Source: Methylacidimicrobium sp. B4 (GTDB lineage Bacteria; Verrucomicrobiota; Verrucomicrobiia; Methylacidiphilales; Methylacidiphilaceae). Taken from it: DNA of 64,000 nt. This document shows positions 60,443 through 64,000 of the stretch, one piece after another. The DNA is taken from the NCBI RefSeq assembly GCF_017310545.1, contig NZ_CP066203.1, positions 248,001-312,000 of the forward strand, given 5' to 3'. Both the position numbers and the translations under genes were made by a program. The notes beneath the pieces are model-generated. The model was not told the DNA's origin. It did not search any database and saw only the letters and a list, made by a program, of their open reading frames with translations. The stretch's first letter is position 1. Every line of letters starts with the position of its first letter.

Positions 60443-60969
60443 GGTCCAGGGGGGCAGTCGGGCTGCTGCTGCGGTTCCCCGACTCCCGGCGGGTCCTCGG
60501 CTCCGGGCAGCGGCATCCGCGGCCGCGCTTCCAACATGCGGAGCAGGTCTTGGGCGTGAGCGCCGACGCGCGGATGAAGGTCTCTCCAGACGATCACACC
60601 CTCCTCGGTCAAGAAGGAGGCCCGCTTCACGAACCCCAGAAAGGAGGGCAGCCCGAAGGCTCGGGCGGCCTCGCCCGATCGGTCCGAGAGAAGGAGGAAG
60701 GGCAGGTCGTGCCGCCGCTGGAAGGAAGCGAGCCGCCTTGGGGAGTCGCTGCTGATCCCGATGACCCGCACCTCCCCACGAGCCAGCTCCTCTCCATGGT
60801 CGCGAAGGTTGCAGGCCTGCCGCGTGCAGAAGGGGGTGTGAGCGCGTGGATAGAAGTAGAGCAGAATCCTGCCGGAGGCGAGGAGATCCCCCAGGACGAC
60901 CCTCCTCCCCTCGGGATCGAGGAGGATGGCCGAAGGCGCGCGGCTACCGACCGGGAGGGCTCGACGCAT
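60424..60969 (-). CDS. Peroxiredoxin (BCP/AhpC-TSA family)
   Basis: A 181-residue thiol peroxidase. The peroxidatic Cys48 lies in PRAHTPFCTRQACNLRD with resolving Cys53 five residues later, the BCP/PrxQ arrangement. VRVIGISSDSPRRLASFQRR and FLLLSDRSGEAARAFG match the family. A Pro-rich tail (EDPPGVGEPQQQPDCPPGP) after residue 155 is unusual. Its end overlaps the LMF-like gene by 19 bp, so peroxide defence and the membrane protein are produced together. Likely cytoplasmic, as no signal peptide is seen. Confidence 0.9.
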   Translation of the reverse strand: MRRALPVGSRAPSAILLDPEGRRVVLGDLLASGRILLYFYPRAHTPFCTRQACNLRDHGEELARGEVRVIGISSDSPRRLASFQRRHDLPFLLLSDRSGEAARAFGLPSFLGFVKRASFLTEEGVIVWRDLHPRVGAHAQDLLRMLEARPRMPLPGAEDPPGVGEPQQQPDCPPGPWPTDG

Positions 60970-61019
60970 GGGCTTGTCTTGTCAGGGCGGCCGGGTCATG
61001 CTGCCGCTCGAACGGCAGT

Positions 61020-62453
61020 ATGAGAAAGGACGAGGACAAGGTCAAAGCCGCTCTCGGCTCGGAAAGCAACCGGGAGGGAGCTGGTGCCCCGAAGGAGAAC
61101 TGGGTTTCCGCGCTTCTGGCCGAGTTCCCCGAGATGGCGACCGCGGCCCCCGAAGCGCTCGCCCAGAACGCGGGGGATGCCTGGCTTGCGGCCCACGCTC
61201 CCCAAGCGGTCTTCTATCCGGAAAGCGCCGAATCGGTTGTCCGCTTGGCGCGATGGGCCTCCGAGGCGGGCGTTCCGATCACCCCGCGAGGGGCGGGAAG
61301 AGGCTATGTGGGAGGGTGCGTTCCGGTCCATGGGGGGATCGTCGTCAACTTCTCCCGGATGAACCGCATCCGCGAAATCGATCCGCAGGACGGGGTCGCG
61401 GTCGTCGAGCCCGGAGTCGTCACGGCTCATCTCCAGGAGGCGGTCGCCAAGCTCGGCTGGTTTTACCCGCCCGATCCCGCGAGTGCTGCCGAAAGCAGCC
61501 TGGGAGGCAATGTCGCGACCAATGCGGGAGGGCCGCGCTGCCTCAAGTACGGGGTCACCCGCCACTACGTGCTCGGGCTCGAGGTGGTCCTGGCCGACGG
61601 GACGCGGATCCGCGTCGGAGGCCGCACCCACAAGAACAAGGTCGGGTTCGACCTGGTCGGCCTCTTCGTGGGCTCCGAGGGGCTTTTGGGGCTGGTGACG
61701 GAGGCGACGCTCCGGCTGATCCCGCGCCCGCCCTATCGGATCGCCGCAGCGGCCGTCTTCCCCTCGATCGAGGCGGCGGCGGGGGCGGTCGAGCAGATCT
61801 TCGCGGCCGGCTTCCTCCCCTCGGCCCTCGAGATCGCCGACCGGTTCACCCTGGAGCGTGCCCGCGAATTTTGCCCGGAGCCGCTTCCACCCGGCGAAGC
61901 CCATCTCCTGGTCGAGTGCGACGGTCAGCCGGCGGGGGTCGACGCGGAGATCGACAGCCTATTGCCGATCCTCCGGCGGTCGGGAGCGGGAGAGCTCCTG
62001 ATCGGCCGCGGAGAGGAGGGCTGCGAGCGGCTCTGGCGGACCCGGCGCTCCTTCTCGATGGCGCTCAAGGCGAGCAACCTCACCAAGCTCAACGAGGACG
62101 TCGTCGTCCCGAGGAGGAGGCTCGTCGACCTCGTGCGCCTGGGAAGCGAGATCGAGGGGCGCTACGGCTTTCCCGTCGCCTGCTTCGGCCATGCGGGGGA
62201 CGGCAACATCCACGTCAACCTGATGATCGACCGGAGCCGGCCCGGGGCGGACGGGCGCGCGGAGGAAGCGCTCGACCTTCTCTTCCGCCAGATCGTCGCC
62301 TGGGGAGGATCGATCACGGGGGAGCACGGAATCGGCATCGCCAAGGAGCGCTGGTGGCCCCTGGCGGTCTCTCCGGAGGTCCGGTCCCTTCACGAACGAG
62401 TGAAGAGCGCCTTCGATCCCAAGGGCTTGCTCAATCCGGGAAAATTCGTTTGA
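61020..62453 (+). CDS. FAD-binding oxidase, GlcD/D-lactate dehydrogenase type
   Basis: A 477-residue flavoprotein oxidising 2-hydroxy acids such as glycolate or D-lactate. The PCMH FAD domain has ITPRGAGRGYVGGCVPVHGG, YPPDPASAAESSLGGNVATN and AGGPRCLKYGVTRHYVLGLE. The C-terminal cap has CFGHAGDGNIHVNLMIDR and GGSITGEHGIGIAKERWWPL, with the conserved metal histidines. Start ATG 61020 gives normal length. No GlcE or GlcF subunit gene is visible nearby, so a single-subunit D-lactate dehydrogenase type is as likely as GlcD. Confidence 0.92.
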   Translation: MRKDEDKVKAALGSESNREGAGAPKENWVSALLAEFPEMATAAPEALAQNAGDAWLAAHAPQAVFYPESAESVVRLARWASEAGVPITPRGAGRGYVGGCVPVHGGIVVNFSRMNRIREIDPQDGVAVVEPGVVTAHLQEAVAKLGWFYPPDPASAAESSLGGNVATNAGGPRCLKYGVTRHYVLGLEVVLADGTRIRVGGRTHKNKVGFDLVGLFVGSEGLLGLVTEATLRLIPRPPYRIAAAAVFPSIEAAAGAVEQIFAAGFLPSALEIADRFTLERAREFCPEPLPPGEAHLLVECDGQPAGVDAEIDSLLPILRRSGAGELLIGRGEEGCERLWRTRRSFSMALKASNLTKLNEDVVVPRRRLVDLVRLGSEIEGRYGFPVACFGHAGDGNIHVNLMIDRSRPGADGRAEEALDLLFRQIVAWGGSITGEHGIGIAKERWWPLAVSPEVRSLHERVKSAFDPKGLLNPGKFV

Positions 62454-62529
62454 TTCTCTTGGCTCAACCGATCAATCTGCCCAATCCGGGCCAGATCTCT
62501 CGTTGGGACAATCGGGTCCGAGGACGCCT

Positions 62530-63054
62530 ATGTCATTCGAGGATACCTTTTCCTACTCGCTTGAATCGAGCCGCGTGATCCTGCTGCCCCGCACCCGGGT
62601 CGCGACCTTCCGGACCTCCCTGATCCACTACACGCTCATGACCGAAGCGATGGATCGCGTCGGCACGACCTTCGTCCGCGAAGGGAACCTCCAGGCGGAG
62701 CGGCCGCAGATCCTCCTGCCGAAGGCCATGGCACAGCTGCTTCTCGAAGGCTTCGGCCCAAGAGCCCACGCCTACGCGGAATGGCTCGGCCGGCAGCCCG
62801 GATCCCTCGCGTTCTTGCGCTACGGCTTTCAATTCCGCAAGGAGGAGCTGCGGTTCCGGCAGGTGGAGGCTCCGATCGAATCGGTGACCGAGTCCGTGAC
62901 CCGCGCTGTCGAGGAGCGGGAAGATCCGTTCGCCGCGGTCCTCGTCGGTGTCGAGGACGGCTGGGAGGTCTCGCTCCTCCGCTTTTTCCTTGAATGGATG
63001 CAAAAATCCCTTCCGCGCAACATCCACGATTTGCGCCAGGAGGGGTTCCTCTAG
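62530..63054 (+). CDS. Hypothetical protein, likely cotranscribed with the oxidase
   Basis: A 174-residue soluble protein from ATG 62530, 76 bp after the oxidase gene. It contains FSYSLESSRVILLPRTRVAT, ILLPKAMAQLLLEGFGPRAH and SLLRFFLEWMQKSLPRNIHD. No signal peptide or family is recognised. The pattern of mixed helix and strand looks like a real folded protein. Position suggests a link to the oxidase but nothing confirms it. It is the last chromosomal gene before an IS607-like insertion. Confidence 0.62.
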   Translation: MSFEDTFSYSLESSRVILLPRTRVATFRTSLIHYTLMTEAMDRVGTTFVREGNLQAERPQILLPKAMAQLLLEGFGPRAHAYAEWLGRQPGSLAFLRYGFQFRKEELRFRQVEAPIESVTESVTRAVEEREDPFAAVLVGVEDGWEVSLLRFFLEWMQKSLPRNIHDLRQEGFL

Positions 63055-63126
63055 GAACGGTGGGAAAGGGCTTGAACAGTGAATTTAATTATTGCTTATT
63101 CCTGCGCTTTTGTGAATATTTGACAT

Positions 63127-63756
63127 ATCAATCGCAAGCTGGTCAGCATCCACGAAGCTGCCGAGTTCCTTGGTGTCTGTGCCCAAACGCTGCGGCGTTG
63201 GGAACGGGAAGGCAAGCTCATTCCCGATGAGCGCACCACTGGTCGGCGGCGACGCTATGACCTTGCCAGGTTGCGGCCTGAGCAATTCCATTCAGCCGAA
63301 TCGGAACGGCAGACCATCGCCTACGCGAGAGTGTCCCGTCCTGACCAAAAGGATGATCTGGAGAGGCAGAAGCAGGTTTTGGAACTCTCCTGCGCCCGGC
63401 AAGGATGGAGGTTCGAGGTCATCTCGGACCTGGGTTCGGGCATGAACGATCACAAGAAGGGACTGAAGAAGCTGCTCGATGCCGTCCTCGACGGAAAAGT
63501 CGGCAGGTTGGTTATCACGCACAAGGACCGGCTGCTGCGCTTTGGGGCGGAGCTTGTGTTTGCCATTTGCGAGGCCAAGGGCGTCGAGGTCGTGATCCTC
63601 AACCAAGGCGAAGACACGACCTTCGAGGAAGACCTGGCGGAGGACGTGCTCGAGATCATCACGGTCTTCAGCGCCCGGCTCTATGGCAGCCGCTCGCGCA
63701 AGAGCCAGAAGCTGCTCGAAGGGATCAGGGCCGCCGTGGAGGCTGCACAATGCTGA
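63127..63756 (+). CDS. tnpA: IS607-family serine recombinase without a canonical start
   Basis: The complete domain order of an IS607 transposase is present. First is a MerR-like head (VSIHEAAEFLGVCAQTLRRW, then GRRRRYDLARL). Then comes the serine resolvase with the nucleophile in AYARVSRPDQKDDLERQ, ITHKDRLLRFGAELVFAICE and a C-terminal helix. The frame opens after TGA 63121 with ATC AAT CGC AAG where an ATG AAT CGC AAG would be expected. No ATG, GTG or TTG exists before residue ~49, so a single G-to-C change probably destroyed the start, or ATC is used. TTG 63271 gives a headless protein. An AT-rich leader lies at 63070-63125. Confidence 0.78.
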   Translation: MNRKLVSIHEAAEFLGVCAQTLRRWEREGKLIPDERTTGRRRRYDLARLRPEQFHSAESERQTIAYARVSRPDQKDDLERQKQVLELSCARQGWRFEVISDLGSGMNDHKKGLKKLLDAVLDGKVGRLVITHKDRLLRFGAELVFAICEAKGVEVVILNQGEDTTFEEDLAEDVLEIITVFSARLYGSRSRKSQKLLEGIRAAVEAAQC

Positions 63757-63917
63757 TCGCGCACCGCATCGCCCTCGATCCGAACAACGCGCAGGCCACC
63801 CATCTGGCCCGTGCAGCAGGCACGGCACGCTTCGCTGACGAGTGGAACGAGGAGGTCGGTCTTAATGGTCAGCCTCTTTTTTTGCTGCTGCAAAGTCGGC
63901 ATCCACCCGTGCGCTGA
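63750..63917 (+). pseudogene. Truncated TnpB start of the IS607 element
   Basis: ATG 63750 overlaps the recombinase stop (ATGCTGA), as usual in IS607 elements. MLIAHRIALDPNNAQATHLA and ARAAGTARFA are a normal TnpB N-terminus, which should go on as RFAYNWAL. Instead it changes after RFA (about 63836) into unrelated sequence and stops at 63917. The rest of TnpB is missing, so the element was cut by deletion or recombination at this point. Confidence 0.75.
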
Positions 63918-64000
63918 CTTCGCGGACCGCACGGCTCATCTGCTCATCTTTCATGGCACGGGCGAGGAAGACCAGGGCCTCATAGGCACCAAAGAAGCTG
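63862..64000 (-). CDS. 3' end of an unidentified gene, cut by the window edge
   Basis: A minus-strand frame enters from beyond the window and ends at TAA 63862. The visible 45 residues are helical and charged (EALVFLARAMKDEQMSRAVR, then RVDADFAAAKKEADH). No family is recognised. It is next to the broken TnpB, so it may belong to a mobile element or to the resident chromosome. Confidence 0.42.
   Translation of the reverse strand, partial: SFFGAYEALVFLARAMKDEQMSRAVREVSARVDADFAAAKKEADH

Noticed and set aside
60926-62578. A second long plus-strand frame over the FAD oxidase
   Set aside because: The GlcD-like motifs are all in the other frame; this one is Arg/Pro-rich noise.
1-64000. CRISPR array
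   Set aside because: No regularly spaced direct repeats of 25-40 bases were seen, and no cas genes.

Overview
The window looks like high-GC chromosomal DNA of a Gram-negative bacterium. It carries outer-membrane-type proteins, lipoproteins, a lipoyl synthase, a PutA, an FtsX-type export unit and periplasmic adaptors. Best guess is a verrucomicrobial relative, possibly the acidophilic Methylacidiphilales group. That is inference from overall character (high GC, a homocysteine methyltransferase/MTHFR fusion, an orphan HupH-like hydrogenase maturation protein) and is not proven by any marker seen here.

Layout. 1-2.8 kb is the end of a ribosomal protein operon (rpsE, rplO, secY) closed by a hairpin terminator. 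2.8-14.4 kb is mostly housekeeping: lipA, a CoaB-type synthase, a processive family 2 glycosyltransferase, a Na/Pi cotransporter, purU, pgm, a Ski2-like helicase, a DUF763 gene and a HupH-like gene. 14.7-20 kb is an accessory stretch: tRNA-Ser(UGA), a frameshifted DUF1697 gene, a secreted HNH-like protein, tRNA-Gly(CCC), a solitary TnpB element and unknown genes. 20-24 kb has a GlxA-type regulator, a Cys-rich small protein with a textbook terminator, an MDR oxidoreductase and glpK.

24.1-29.4 kb is an imported-looking block: an IS607-type resolvase, a long TnpB-like gene wrecked by frameshifts and an internal deletion, and a molybdate ABC operon (two tandem ModA proteins, ModB, ModC) with a 28-bp ModE-like palindrome upstream. 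29.7-37.7 kb holds small genes (Ogt, GNAT, rhodanese, VOC, M20 peptidase) and a tightly coupled LOG / L,D-transpeptidase / HAD operon. 37.7-43.9 kb has the methyltransferase-MTHFR fusion (its zinc site looks lost), a nucleotidyltransferase whose neighbour is fused in frame to a secreted protein with two internal repeats, a regulator with a degenerate receiver, and a divergent secreted protein. 43.9-51.5 kb is an AttH/FtsX/LolD-like export operon followed by putA.

51.9-63.1 kb includes a DUF488 gene without a normal start codon, tRNA-Ser(GCU), an orphan HlyD adaptor, an Rpe-like protein with a changed active-site residue, an M42 peptidase, DedA, Hsp20, an outer-membrane barrel, a lipase maturation factor-like protein with a peroxiredoxin, and a GlcD-like oxidase. 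The last kilobase is another IS607 element, with a lost start codon and a truncated TnpB, next to the 3' end of an unidentified gene.

There is no CRISPR array, prophage or clear defence island. The candidates for undescribed biology are the secreted tandem-repeat protein and its nucleotidyltransferase neighbour (40.5-42.4 kb), the divergent pseudo-receiver/secreted-protein pair (42.3-43.9 kb), and the zinc-less methyltransferase-MTHFR fusion. Repeated decay of IS607/TnpB modules is the main mobile-DNA theme.
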